In this document: positions 10,564-21,125 of the stretch, piece after piece
Layout: every line of letters starts with the position of its first letter
Numbering within the stretch: the stretch's first letter is position 1
Source: Schistocerca nitens
Taxonomy: Eukaryota; Arthropoda; Insecta; Orthoptera; Acrididae
Direction of reading: 5' to 3'
Assembly (NCBI RefSeq): GCF_023898315.1
Contig: NC_064619.1
Location: forward strand, 479,177,376-479,241,375
DNA: 64,000 bases
The notes under the pieces: model-generated
Told to the model about the DNA's origin: nothing
What the model saw: the letters and a program-made list of their open reading frames with translations, nothing else
Databases searched by the model: none
Made by a program: the position numbers and the translations under genes

Positions 10564-11973
10564 CACTACCGGCCATTAAAATTGCTACAGCAAGAAGAAA
10601 TGCAGGTGATAAACGGGTAGTCGTTGGACAAATATATTATAGTAGAACTGAAATGTGATTACATTTTCACGCAATTTGGGTGCATAGATCCTGAGAAATC
10701 AGTGCCCAGAACAACCACCTCTGGCCGTAATAACGGCCTTGATACGCCAGGGCATTGAGTCAAACAGAGCTTGGATGGCGTGTACAGGTACAGCTGCCCA
10801 TGCAGCTTCAACACGATACCACAGTTCATCAAGAGTAGTGACTGGCGTATTGTGACGAGCCAGTTGCTCGGACACCATTGACCAGACGTTTTCAATTGAT
10901 GAGAGATGTGGAGAATGTGCTGACCGGGGCAGCAGTCGAACATTTTCTGTATCCAGAAAGGCCCGTACAGGACCTGCAACATGCGGTCGTGCATTATCCT
11001 GCTGAAATGTAGGGTTTCGCAGGGATCGAATGAAGGGTAGAGCCACGGGTCGTAAAACATCTGAAATGTAACGTCCACTGTTCAAAGTGCCGTCAATACA
11101 AACAAGAGGTGACCGAGACGTGTAAGCAAAAGCACCCTATACCATCACGTCAGGTGATACGCCAGTATGGCGATGACGACGAATACACGCTTCCAATGTG
11201 CGTTCACCGCGATGTCGCCAAACACGGATGCGATCATCATGATGCTATAAACAGAACCTGGATTCATCCGAAAAAATGACGTTTTGCCATTCATGCACCC
11301 AGGTTCGTCGTTGAGTACACCATTGCAGGCGCTTCTGTCTGTGACGCAGCGTCAAGGGTAACCGCAGCCATGGTCTCCGAGCTGATAGTCCATGCTGCTG
11401 CAAACGTCGTAGAACTGTTCGTGCAGATGGTTGTTGTCTTACAAACGTCCCCATCTGTTGACTCAGGGATCGAGACGTGGCTGCACGATCCGTTACAGCC
11501 ATGCGGATAAGATGCCGGTTGTCCCGACTGCTAGTGATACGAGGCCGTTGGGATCCAGCACGGCGTTCCGTATTACCCTCCTGAACCCACCCATTCCATA
11601 TTCTGCTAACAGTCATTGGATCTTGACCAACGTGAGCAGCAATGTCGCGATACGATAAACCGCAATTGCGATAGGCTACAATCCGACCTTTGTCAAAGTC
11701 GGAAACGTGATGGTACGCATTTCTCCTCCTTACACGAGGCATCACAACAACGTTTCACCAGGCAACGCCGCTCAACTGTTGCTTGTGTGTGAGAAATCGG
11801 TTGGAAACTTTGCTCATGTCAGCACGTTGTAGGTGTCACCACCGGCACCAACCTTGTGTGAATGCTCTGAAAAGCTAATGATTTGCATATCAGAGCATCT
11901 TCTTCCTGTCGGTTAAATTTCGCGTCTGTAGCACGTCATCTTCGTGGTGTAGCAATTTTAATGGCTAGTAGTG
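10564..11973 (-). mobile_element. Tc1-type transposon (minus strand), two nonsense mutations
   Basis: Ends CACTACCGGCCATTAAAATT and CACTACTAGCCATTAAAATT (inverted) with TA on both sides (10562-10563, 11974-11975). The left TA is also the right TA of the neighbouring DD41D element, so the two abut with no other base between them. It encodes a single Tc1-like transposase. Confidence 0.9.
10699..11745 (-). pseudogene. Tc1-like transposase, DD34E, two in-frame stops
   Basis: A single minus-strand frame, about 348 codons, typical Tc1 length. It has an N-terminal HTH (SDFDKGRIVAYRNCGLSYRD), an AT-hook-like basic linker (RAGSQRPR), D1 in VIFSDESRFCL, D2 in FQQDNARPHV and E in SSIENVWS, with 34 residues between D2 and E. 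Two TAG stops interrupt it, near 11242 (just after D1, consistent with CAG to TAG) and near 11140 (TGG to TAG in the GAF-like strand). No indels are seen, so it is an almost intact, recently silenced copy. Confidence 0.9.
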
Positions 11974-11975
11974 TA

Positions 11976-12665
11976 CATCGTAAAAACTCCCTTGGGGTAC
12001 GTCCGTCTGAAAACTTCTCTCCTTTGAGAATGACATGCTGTGTTCTGTTAGCTAGAAATTTGTCAGCTCAATCAAACCGTTGGTCTGACATTCCGTACGC
12101 CCGTATTTTGTTCAGTACGCGGCGTTGCGGAACTGTATCGAATGCCTTATGGAAGTCAACGAACATGGCATTTGCCTGAGCGCCGGTATCTACCACCTCC
12201 TGGGTCTCATGGATGAGCAGAGAAAACTGGGTTCTATAGATCTTTGCTTACGGAACGCATGTCGGTTCCTACAGAGGAGGTTTTCGGTTTTCAGAAATGT
12301 CATCATACGCGAGGATAAAACATGTTCAAAAATTCGACCGACGTCAGAGATACACGGCTATAGTTTTGTTCATATGTTCGACGACCCTTCTTGAAAATGG
12401 AAATTACTGGCGCTTTTTCCCAATCACCAGAAAAACTCCGCCCCCAGAAACATATGGTACGCTGCTGCTTGCAGAAGGGCAAGTTCTTTCGCATACTCTA
12501 TGCAGAATCGTACTGGTATCCCGTCAGGTCCGGTGGCCTTAGTTTTGTTGAGCGATTTAAGTTCCTTTCTATCCCACGGTCACGTATTTCGATATCAAAC
12601 GTTTTGTGGTTTCTGCGACGATTTAAACAATGTCCCACAGTGAAATATTTTCTATAAAACAGGTT
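11976..12665 (-). pseudogene. LINE RT fragment, motifs up to B
   Basis: On the minus strand: the RT N-terminal block (GDWEKAPVISIFKKGRRTYE then VSLTSV), motif A (AMFVDFHKAFDTVPQRRVLN) with its catalytic Asp kept, and motif B (DVPQGS) directly before the Tc1 insertion. Several stops and frame changes occur. Confidence 0.75.
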
Positions 12666-12699
12666 TGTTAAAAGACGTTTAGTATTTAGACTTTTTCTG

Positions 12700-13765
12700 T
12701 GTCATCCTCCGTTTCGGTGCCTTTACGGTCACAGAATACCTGAACAAACAGCTTCGATCAGTTTTCAGTTTACTCATTTAACATAATGCCAAAACTTGTT
12801 ATCATTTTCTGTCTAGTCTGTAGATACCATTTTACTTTCGAATTCGTTGAACGATTCACGTTTGGCTGTCCTTACATTAATATTGACTTCGTTTAATTTC
12901 GGTCTTCCGCGAAGATTTGACAATGTTTTAACTTGCAGTGAAGCTATCTTTGCTTTCGCAGCAGCTTACGAACACGGCTGTCGAACCACAGTGGGTCTTT
13001 TTCGTACCTCACAACTTTACTCGGTACTTACCTGTCTGAAGTATGTTGTAGAGACCTTCAATTTGTTCATTGATACTCGATGGTGTTAGTTCTGGATTTC
13101 ATGCTGACCAGTCAGGTATTTTGAAATCGGTTTCTTGCAGCTCTTTCTCAGCAGAAAGAATTTCCTATCTACCTTTGCATTCCATTTACAGCAGTATGCA
13201 GTGATGCTGTAACGACCATGTGACCACTGCTTTTCTGCGTTCCTGTTATACGCTGTTTGTCGCTAGCAGATCTTAGATATTACCTTTACGAGTAGGTTCT
13301 CTCATTAGCTGCTCAAGGTAATTTTCGGATAAGGCATTTAGAACAATTTCACACCTTAACTGTCCCTAATACCCGCCCTCATCATTTAGGTCTCCCGCTA
13401 TGTAGGTGGTAAGTTGAGATCTCCATCTGAGACTACAACATGACTAGGCATTTTACACGATACATTCTCCAAGTTCCCCTCAAATGTTCCGTCAACTACT
13501 CCTGGGGCACGGGGTTTTACAAAAGCATTCGATCGACCTTTAATATTTGTCTTCACCCAAATTACTTCGCATTCGGAATCTGTAGTAATCTTGTTAGATA
13601 TTATTGTATTTCTTACGTCTATACACCTCCACCATCGGCGTTGAATCTATCTATGCGATACACATTCCAGACGGAGTTCCGAATTTCATTGCTATTTACG
13701 TCAGGTTTCATTCAGCTTTCTGCCCCTTGTAGTATGTGGGCACTGAAATCGTTTACAAACGGAAC
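12700..13765 (-). pseudogene. LINE endonuclease and linker fragment
   Basis: Minus-strand peptides match an apurinic-like endonuclease domain: VYRIDRFNADGGGV, CEVIWVKTNIKG and VVVSDGDLNLPPT (the last resembling the GDxN box). A linker follows (VVRYEKDPLWFDSRVRKLLR) of the kind that joins endonuclease to RT. Frames are interrupted. The upstream continuation (VNIVLVNCKG) is at 15192-15260 beyond the Tc1 insertion. Confidence 0.65.
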
Positions 13766-13767
13766 TA

Positions 13768-15189
13768 CACTCCTGGAAATGGAAAAAAGAACACATTGAC
13801 ACCGGTGTGTCAGACCCACCATACTTGCTCCGGACACTGCGAGAGGGCTGTACAAGCAATGATCACACGCACGGCACAGCGGACACACCAGGAACCGCGG
13901 TGTTGGCCGTCGAATGGCGCTAGCTGCGCAGCATTTGTGCACCGCCGCCGTCAGTGTCAGCCAGTTTGCCGTGGCATACGGAGCTCCATCGCAGTCTTTA
14001 ACACTGGTAGCATGCCGCGACAGCATGGACGTGAACCGTATGTGCAGTTGACGGACTTTGAGCGAGGGCGTATAGTGGGCATGCGGGAGGCCGGGTGGAC
14101 GTACCGCCGAATTGCTCAACACGTGGGGCGTGAGGTCTCCACAGTACATCGATGTTGTCGCCAGTGGTCGGCGGAAGGTGCACGTGCCCGTCGACCTGGG
14201 ACCGGACCGCAGCGACGCACGGATGCACGCCAAGACCGTAGGATCCTACGCAGTGCCGTAGGGGACCGCACCACCACTTCCCAGCAAATTAGGGATACTG
14301 TTGCTCCTGGGGTATCGGCGAGGACCATTCGCAACCGTCTCCATGAAGCTGGGCTACGGTCCCGCACACCGTTAGGCCGTCTTCCGCTCACGCCCCAACA
14401 TCGTGCAGCCCGCCTCCAGTGGTGTCGTGACAGGCGTGAATGGAGGGACGAATGGAGACGTGTCGTCTTCAGCGATGAGAGTCGCTTCTGCCTTGGTGCC
14501 AATGATGGTCGTATGCGTGTTTGGCGCCGTGCAGGTGAGCGCCACAATCAGGACTGCATACGACCGAGGCACACAGGGCCAACACCCGGCATCATGGTGT
14601 GGGGAGCGATCTCCTACACTGGCCGTACACCACTGGTGATCGTCGAGGGGACACTGAATAGTGCACGGTACATCCAAACCGTCATCGAACCCATCGTTCT
14701 ACCATTCCTAGACCGGCAAGGGAACTTGCTGTTCCAACAGGACAATGCACGTCCGCATGTATCCCGTGCCACCCAACGTGCTCTAGAAGGTGTAAGTCAA
14801 CTACCCTGGCCAGCAAGATCTCCGGATCTGTCCCCCATTGAGCATGTTTGGGACTGGATGAAGCGTCGTCTCACGCGGTCTGCACGTCCAGCACGAACGC
14901 TGGTCCAACTGAGGCGCCAGGTGGAAATGGCATGGCAAGCCGTTCCACAGGACTACATCCAGCATCTCTACGATCGTCTCCATGGGAGAATAGCAGCCTG
15001 CATTGCTGCGAAAGGTGGATATACACTGTACTAGTGCCGACATTGTGCATGCTCTGTTGCCTGTGTCTATGTGCCTGTGGTTCTGTCAGTGTGATCATGT
15101 GATGTATCTGACCCCAGGAATGTGTCAATAAAGTTTCCCCTTCCTGGGACAATGAATTCACGGTGTTCTTATTTCAATTTCCAGGAGCG
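13768..15189 (+). mobile_element. Tc1-type transposon with intact transposase
   Basis: Ends CACTCCTGGAAATGGAAAAA (left) and, inverted, CGCTCCTGGAAATTGAAATA (right), with TA at 13766-13767 and 15190-15191. It is inserted in the endonuclease domain of the minus-strand LINE. It is GC-rich compared with its surroundings. The coding region is uninterrupted, making this the best candidate for a recently active DNA transposon here. Confidence 0.92.
14012..15034 (+). CDS. Tc1-like transposase, uninterrupted, DD32E spacing
   Basis: A 340-residue protein, normal length for Tc1. I chose the ATG at 14012 because similarity to the neighbouring Tc1 protein starts there; upstream codons belong to the inverted end and leader. 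Order: paired-like HTH (LTDFERGRIVGMREAGWTYR), second HTH with basic linker (TGPQRRTDARQDRR), then the catalytic core with D155 (VVFSDESRF), D244 (FQQDNARPHV) and E277 (SPIEHVWDW). I count 32 residues between D244 and E277; the Tc1 norm, and both other well-preserved Tc1 copies in this window, have 34. The protein would cut at the transposon ends and insert at TA in the nucleus. Whether this spacing is compatible with activity cannot be judged from sequence. Confidence 0.9.
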   Translation: MPRQHGREPYVQLTDFERGRIVGMREAGWTYRRIAQHVGREVSTVHRCCRQWSAEGARARRPGTGPQRRTDARQDRRILRSAVGDRTTTSQQIRDTVAPGVSARTIRNRLHEAGLRSRTPLGRLPLTPQHRAARLQWCRDRREWRDEWRRVVFSDESRFCLGANDGRMRVWRRAGERHNQDCIRPRHTGPTPGIMVWGAISYTGRTPLVIVEGTLNSARYIQTVIEPIVLPFLDRQGNLLFQQDNARPHVSRATQRALEGVSQLPWPARSPDLSPIEHVWDWMKRRLTRSARPARTLVQLRRQVEMAWQAVPQDYIQHLYDRLHGRIAACIAAKGGYTLY

Positions 15190-15191
15190 TA

Positions 15192-15260
15192 GTTCCGTGG
15201 TCCTTCTACAAACGCCCTTGCAGTTAACTAATACTATATTAACATTTTTTTCTCCGAACT
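15192..15260 (-). pseudogene. LINE endonuclease start fragment
   Basis: Minus-strand translation EKNVNIVLVNCKGVCRRTTE resembles the first strand of a LINE endonuclease and lies directly beyond the Tc1 right end. Confidence 0.45.
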
Positions 15261-16480
15261 GCTACGACGTATGCTATCCAGTTTGGGATCACAACGCGTC
15301 TTAGTGGGCGTTAAAATGTCAGTGGACGTTCAGGATAAGAAAAAACTAAAATGGCACGGGAAAGGTGCATTTGTTACTTCACAAGAGTCCAACAATCTTT
15401 TATTGCACAGACATCAAGACACTAATAAAATACAAATGATTCAGGCGGTTACTGTAAAATTTCTTCAGTTAAACCAATTGATGATTAATTAGTTAATTTA
15501 AATGAATAAAATGCACCAATTTAGGAGGACTAATAAGCAAGCAGTACAATACAATGTAAGTGAAACACGCGCTTAGCGCGGGGCAAACAATGACAGCAAT
15601 GGTGCTAAAGATTACAATTCAACATTCGGCTGTTCAAAGGCAGGTGCTTGACATTAATGAATATAGCTTGCAAGAAGTGTAGTAACATTACACAAGTATG
15701 ATATCTGACGAGCTGAGGCCCGCAAAGTACTAATATTTTATGCAACGAGCACAGAACAATTCTTAACAAATGTGTCTAACATTTAATCAGTCAGATAAGC
15801 CACTTGGGCATAATCAAGATACTGACGTGGAAAAACAATAAAATACTATTCAATAAACTGAACATTAATCAATATTAAAACTATTACCTTAAACCGAAAC
15901 GTCAAACTGGGAAAACATGGAATAGACAGGTATGGCCGGCCAGTTCTGAGTAAGCGGCACTACTGGTTAAACTAACGCCCTATTGCTACGAGATATAAAC
16001 TCAACGTATGAGGGATGCCGTGGCAAGCCAGCAGGCCGCAGCGTCTCAGAGGCTACGGTGAGACGGGAAGCGGCGCGCCGGCCGCGCCCACAAACACATC
16101 CGACGCGGGCAGGCTGTGCCCGGTGGACCGGTAGGTAACAGATAACAGCTCTGGGCAGCGCCTCCAAGGACTCCGAACATCTCGAAAAGCCGAGAACAAA
16201 CAAGCAAACACATAATTCATGCACAATATTCATAGAACGTGTGAAAGTGCTCAGACCAAGACAAGACACTCCATGTTGGCGTGATCCCAAGCCCCAATAA
16301 AACTTTACCTATTACAACAAGAGTATTACAATAAGAATTACTAATAGGATTAACCAGTTATTATTACAATAAAATATAACAACAAGTTAATGTAATAATC
16401 AAGAAACCACACGCTTTTCAACACATTAGCTTAAGTGACTTAAGAGGTAACAGTCAAATCTTGAAGACTAGCACTCAAAC
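15261..16480. other. unassigned stretch with a GC-rich block
   Basis: No coding domain is recognised. The block 16010-16150 is strongly GC-rich against an AT-rich background. AATAAA-type signals and the absence of long ORFs would suit an old LTR or untranslated TE region, but I found no matching second copy. Confidence 0.35.
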
Positions 16481-16592
16481 AACTATGTTGTTGTTGTGGT
16501 CTTCAGTCCTGAGACTGGTTTGATGCAGCTCTCCATGCTACTCTATCCTGTGCAAGCTTCTTCATCTCCCAGTACCTACTGCGACATACATC

Positions 16593-18720
16593 CTACTGAA
16601 TCTGTTTAGTGTATTCATCTCTTGGTCTCCCTCTACGATTTTTACCCTCCACGCTTCCCTCCAATACTAAATTGGTGATCCCTTGATGCCTCAGAACATG
16701 TCCCACCAACCGATCCATTCTTCTAGTCATGTTGTGCCACAAACTTTTCTTCCCAATCCTATTCAATACCTCCTCATTAGTTATATGATCTACCCATCTA
16801 ATCTTCAGCATTCTTCTGTAGCACCACATTTCGAAAGCTTCTATTCTCTTCTTGTCCAAACTAGTTATCGTCCATGTTTCACTTCCATACATGGCTACGC
16901 TCCATACAAATACTTTCAGAAACGACTTCCTGACATTTAAATCTATACTCGATGTTAACAAATTTCTCTTCTTCAGAAACGCTTTCCTTGCCATTGCCAG
17001 TCTACATTTTATATCCTCTCTACTTCGACCATCATCACTTATTTTGCTCCCCAAATAGCAAAACTCCTTTACTACTTTAAGTGCCTCATTTCCTAACCTA
17101 ATTCCCTCAGCATCACCCGACTTAATTCGACTACATTCCATTATCCTCGTTTTGCTTTTGTTGATGTTCATATTATACCCTCCTTTCAAGACACTATCCA
17201 TTCCGTTCAACTGCTCTTCCAAGTCCTTTGCTGTCTCTGACAGAATTACAATGTCATCGGCGAACCTCAAAGTTTTTATTTCTTCTCCATGGATTTTAAT
17301 ACCTACTCCGAATTTTTCTTTTGTTTCCTTTACTGCTTGCTCAATATACAAATTGAATAACATCAGGGAGAGACTACAACCCTGTCTCACTCCTTTCTCA
17401 ACCACTGCTTCCCTTTCATGTCCCTCGACTCTTATAACTGCCATCTGGTTTCTGTACAAATTGTAAATAGCCTTTCGCTCCCTGTATTTTACCCCTGCCA
17501 CCTTCAGAATTTGAAAGAGAGTATTCCAGTCAACATTGTCAAAAGCTTTTTCTAAGCCTACAGATGCTAGAAATGTAGGTTTGCCTTTCCTTAATCTATT
17601 TTCTAAGATAAGTCGTAGGGTCAGAATTGCCTCACGTGTTCCAATATTTCTACGGAATCCAAACAGATCTTCCCCGAGGTCCGCTTCTACCAGTTTTTCC
17701 ATTCGTCTGTAAAGAATTTGCGTTAGTATTTTGCATCCGTGACTTATTAAACTGATTGTTCGGTAACTTTCACATCTGTCAGCACCTACTTTCTTTGGGA
17801 TTGGAATTATTATATTCTTCTTCAAGTCTGAGGGTATTTCGCCTGTCTCATACATCTTGCTCACCAGATGGTAGAGTTTTGTCAGGACTGGCTCTCCCAA
17901 GGCCGTCAGTAATTCTAATGGAATGTTGTCTACTCCAGGGCCTTGTTTCGACTCAGGTCTTTCAGTGCTCTGTCAAACTCTTCACGCAGTATCGTATCTC
18001 CCATTTCATCTTCATCTACATCCTCTTTCATTTCCATAACATTGTCCTCAAGAACATCGCCCTTGTATAAATCCTCTATATTCTCCTTCCACCTTTCTGC
18101 TTTCCCTTCTTTGCTTAGAACTGGGTTTCCATCTGAAATCGTGATATTCATACAAGTGGTTCTCTTTTCTTCGAAGTTCTCTTTAATTTTCCTGTAGGCA
18201 GTATCTGTCTTACCCCTAGCGAGATAAGCCTCTACATCCTTACATTTGTTCTCTAGCCATCCCTGCTTAGCCATTTTGCACTTCCTGTCAATCTAATTTT
18301 TGAGACGTTTGTATTCCTTTTCGCCTGCTTCATGTACTGCATTTTTATGTTTTCTCCTTTCTTCAATTAAATTCAATATTTCTTCTGTTACCCAAGGATT
18401 TCTATTAGCCCTCTTCTTTTTACCTACTTGATCCTCTGCTGCCTTCACTACTTCATCTCTCAAAGCTACCCATTCTTCTTCTACTGTATTTCTTTCCCTC
18501 ATTCCTGTCAATTGTTCCCTTATGCTCTCCCTGAAACTCTGTACAACCTCTGGTTTAGTCAGTTTATCCAGGTCCCATCTCCTTAATTTCCCACCTTTTT
18601 GCAGTTTCTACAGTTTTAATCTACAGTTCATAACCAATAGATAGTGGTCAGAGTCCACATCTGTCCCTGGAAGTGTCTTATAATTTAAAACCTGGTTCCT
18701 AAATCTCTGTCTTACCATTA
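16593..18720 (-). pseudogene. RTE-like reverse transcriptase
   Basis: The main open frame is 17900-16593 (435 codons). An N-terminal extension at 18511-17930 lies in other frames, so at least one frameshift (near 17930) and a stop (near 18295) separate them. RT motifs: PIPKKVGADRCESYRTISLI, motif A as FLASVGLEKAFDNVDW, motif B as GVRQGCSLSLMLFNLYIEQA, motif C as LRFADDIVILSE, and a C-terminal region ending RGRPRDEYTKQIQ. In motif A the expected catalytic Asp is Gly (GGC in place of GAC), which should abolish polymerisation. Motif C keeps both Asp. The upstream part encodes a charged linker (EEERRKHKNA-like) typical between endonuclease and RT. Confidence 0.85.
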
Positions 18721-19623
18721 TACAGGGTGTTACAAAAAGGTACGGCGAAACCTTCAGGAAACATTCCTCACACACAAAGAAGAAAATATGTTATGTGGAC
18801 ATGTGTCCGGAAACGCTTACTTTCCATGTTAGATCTCATTTTATTACTTCTCTTCAAATCACATTAATCATGGAATGGAAACACACAGCAACAGAACGTA
18901 CAAGTGTGACTTCAAACACTTTGTTACAGGAAATGTTCAAAATGTCCTCCGTTAGAGAGGATACATGCATCCACCCTCCGTCGCATGGAATCCCTGATGC
19001 GTTGATGCAGCCCTGGAGAATGGCGAATTGTATCACAGCCGCCCACAATACGAGCACGAAGAGTTGGTATGGGGGTTGCGTAGACAAGAGCTTTCAAATG
19101 CCCCCATAAATGAAAGCCAAGAGGGTTGAGGTCAGGAGAGCGTGGAGGCCATGGAATTGGTCCGCCTCTACCAATCCATCGGTCACCGAATCTGTTGTTG
19201 AGAAGCGTACGAACACTTCGACTGAAATGTGCAGGAGCTCCATCGTGCATGAACCACATGTTGTGTCGTACTTGTAAAGGCACATGTTCTAGCAGCACAG
19301 GTATAGTATCCCGTATGAAATCATGATAACGTGCTCCATTGAGCGTAGGTGGAAGAACATGGGGCCCAATCAAGACATCACCAACAATGCCTGCCCAAAC
19401 GTTCACAGATGTCAACAAAAGCACCGAAGTCAACATTACCTTCCTTCAATTGGGCCAACTGGCGGTGAATCGAGGAAGTACAGTACATACTGACGAAACT
19501 AAAATGAGCTCTAACATGGAAATTAAGCGTTTCCGGAGACATGTCCACATAACATCTTTTCCTTATTTGTGTGTGAGGAATTTTTCCTGAAAGTTCGGTC
19601 GTACCTTTTTGTAACACCCTATA
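18721..19623 (-). mobile_element. internally deleted DD41D mariner-like element
   Basis: Same ends as the element at 8978-10561 and TA on both sides, but 903 bases long because about 680 internal bases are missing. The deletion joins the leader (after GTTGACAT) to the middle of the catalytic core (CTGTGAACG), removing the DUF4817 module, HTH and first Asp. The remaining frame (19436-18924) keeps D2 (MWFMHDGAPAHF) and the C-terminus without a stop. It is non-autonomous but keeps both ends. Confidence 0.92.
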
Positions 19624-19625
19624 TA

Positions 19626-20362
19626 ATCTATCTGAAACCTGTCAGTATCTCCAGGCTTCTTCCATGTATACAACCTTCTTTTATGATTCTTGAACCAAGT
19701 GTTAGCTATGATTAAGTTGTGCTCTGTGCAAAATTCTATCAGGCGGCTTCCTCTTTCATTTCTTAGCTCCAATCCATATTCACCTACTACGTTTCCTTCT
19801 CTCCCTTTTCCTAGTACCGAATTCCAGTCACCCATGACTATTAAATTTTCGTCTCTCTTCACTATCTGAATAATTGCTTTGATTTCATCTTACATTTCTG
19901 CAATTTCTTCGTCATCTGCAGAGCTAGTTGGCATATAAACTTGTACTACTGTAGTAGGCATGGGCTTCGTGTCTATCTTGGCCACAATAATGCGTTCACT
20001 ATGCTGTTTGTAGTAGCTTACCCGCACTCCTATTTTTTTATTCTTTATTAAACCGACTCCTGCATTACCCCTATTTGATTTTGTATTTATAACCTGTGTT
20101 CGCCTGACCAAAAGTCTTGTTCCTCCTGCCAGCGAACTTCACTAATTCCTACTATATTTAACTTGGACCTATCCATTTCCCTTTTTAAATTTTCTAATCT
20201 ACCTGCTCGATTAAGGGATCTGACATTCCACGCTCCGATCCGTAGAACGCCAGTTTTCTTTCTCCTGATAACGACATCCTCCTGAGTGGTCCCCGCCCGG
20301 AGATCCGAATGGGTGACTATTTTACCTCCGGAATATTTTACCCAAGAGGACGTCATCATCAT
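19626..20362 (-). pseudogene. RTE-like LINE endonuclease domain
   Basis: Minus-strand pieces of an exonuclease/endonuclease-type domain: VLRIGAWNVRSLNRAGRLEN (strand 1 with Asn), VGISEVRWQEEQDFWSG (Glu box), VVQVYMPTSSADDEE, and VMGDWNSVLGKG (GDxN box), then a segment ending RRLYTWKKPGDTDRFQIDY where the transposon inserts. A frameshift (near 20100) and a stop (near 19887) split it. In the element this domain nicks target DNA to prime reverse transcription. Confidence 0.8.
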
Positions 20363-20399
20363 TTAACCATACAGTAAATCTGCATGCCCTCGGGAAAAA

Positions 20400-20690
20400 T
20401 TACGGCTGTAGTTTCCCCTTGCTTTTAGCCGTTCGCAGTACCAGCACAGCAAGGCCGTTTTGGTTAGTGTTACAAGGCCAGATCAGTCAATTATCCAGAC
20501 TGTTGCCCCTGCAACTACTGAAAAGGCTGCTGCCCCTCTTCAGGAACCACACGTTTGTCTGGCCTCTCAACAGATACCCCTCCGTTGTGGCTGCACCTAT
20601 GGTACAGCTATCTGTTTCGCTGAGGCGCGCAAGCCTCCCCACCAACGGCAAGGTCCATGTTTGTTGGGGGGCAAACAACTATAAGAGTGA
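20400..20690 (-). other. probable 5' UTR or adjoining repeat of the RTE-like LINE
   Basis: I recall this block as commonly adjoining the CFDP2-like LINE in related genomes. It has overlapping short frames on both strands and no domain. Confidence 0.35.
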
Positions 20691-20719
20691 TTATATTTAG
20701 AACAATAAGTATTACATTT

Positions 20720-21125
20720 TTGAACGAGGCAAAACTTCATCAGAGTTCTTCTTCTTTTGCTTGCACCTTGTCCCGCAGTTTGCACAGGGTCGGCGTGGTT
20801 ACAATCGGATTAGGCAATGTTAATTTGAAGGGTGGCCGGATGTCCTTCCTGCCACCATCCCGTACCACCCCAGCTGTCTGCCTCTAGTGTAAATCATGAA
20901 TTAGTGCGAATGTGTGGCAGATGTCTGCGAATCGTGTAACTGAGGTGGGACAGGGAGACCAGTCCGGTATTCACCTAGCGGGATGTGGAAAACGGCCTAA
21001 AAACTATATCCAGGCTGGTCGGAACACCGGCCCTCGTCGTTAATCCGGCGTGCAGATTCGATCCGGGGCCGGCGCGCCTTCCCGAATCGAGAAAGCAGCT
21101 CATTAACGCTCTAGGCTAGCCTGGC
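20720..21125 (-). repeat. SINE D (long tRNA-headed SINE, minus strand)
   Basis: Minus orientation. The head near 21125 contains a B-box-like GGATCGAATC (about 21056-21066) and an A-box-like GGCTAGCCTAGAGCG. The body reads towards a tail rich in AAGAAGAA near 20745. At about 400 bases it is longer than SINE A. Only one copy is in the window, so assignment rests on the tRNA-like boxes and recollection. Confidence 0.55.

Larger units (their letters stand above)
8640..15260 (-). mobile_element. minus-strand LINE broken by three DNA transposons
   Basis: Pieces of one endonuclease-RT LINE can be followed on the minus strand. They are: endonuclease start (15260-15192), rest of endonuclease and linker (13765-12700), RT fingers and motifs A-B (12665-11976), and RT motif C (8977-8640). 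The gaps are filled exactly by TA-flanked transposons at 13768-15189, 10564-11973 and 8978-10561. Across the last gap the reading frame appears to continue from motif B (VPQGS) to the motif C region (NDNIGNSIRLFAD), with a shortfall of roughly ten residues. The joint interpretation is inference; each piece is seen directly. Confidence 0.65.
16482..20370 (-). mobile_element. RTE-like LINE (CFDP2-like endonuclease-RT), nearly full length
   Basis: Minus strand, 5' end near 20370 or somewhat beyond and 3' end near 16482, ending in a CAACAACAA-type tail. It encodes an endonuclease (20362-19626) and an RT (18720-16593), separated only by a TA-flanked DD41D transposon (18721-19623). The 20400-20670 flank is probably the element's 5' untranslated region. 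Two further fragments of this lineage lie at 47878-48330 and 56320-56520. Confidence 0.8.

Noticed and set aside
13712-14233. 173-codon minus-strand ORF opposite the Tc1 transposase
   Set aside because: It is an antisense shadow of a GC-rich coding region; no domain.
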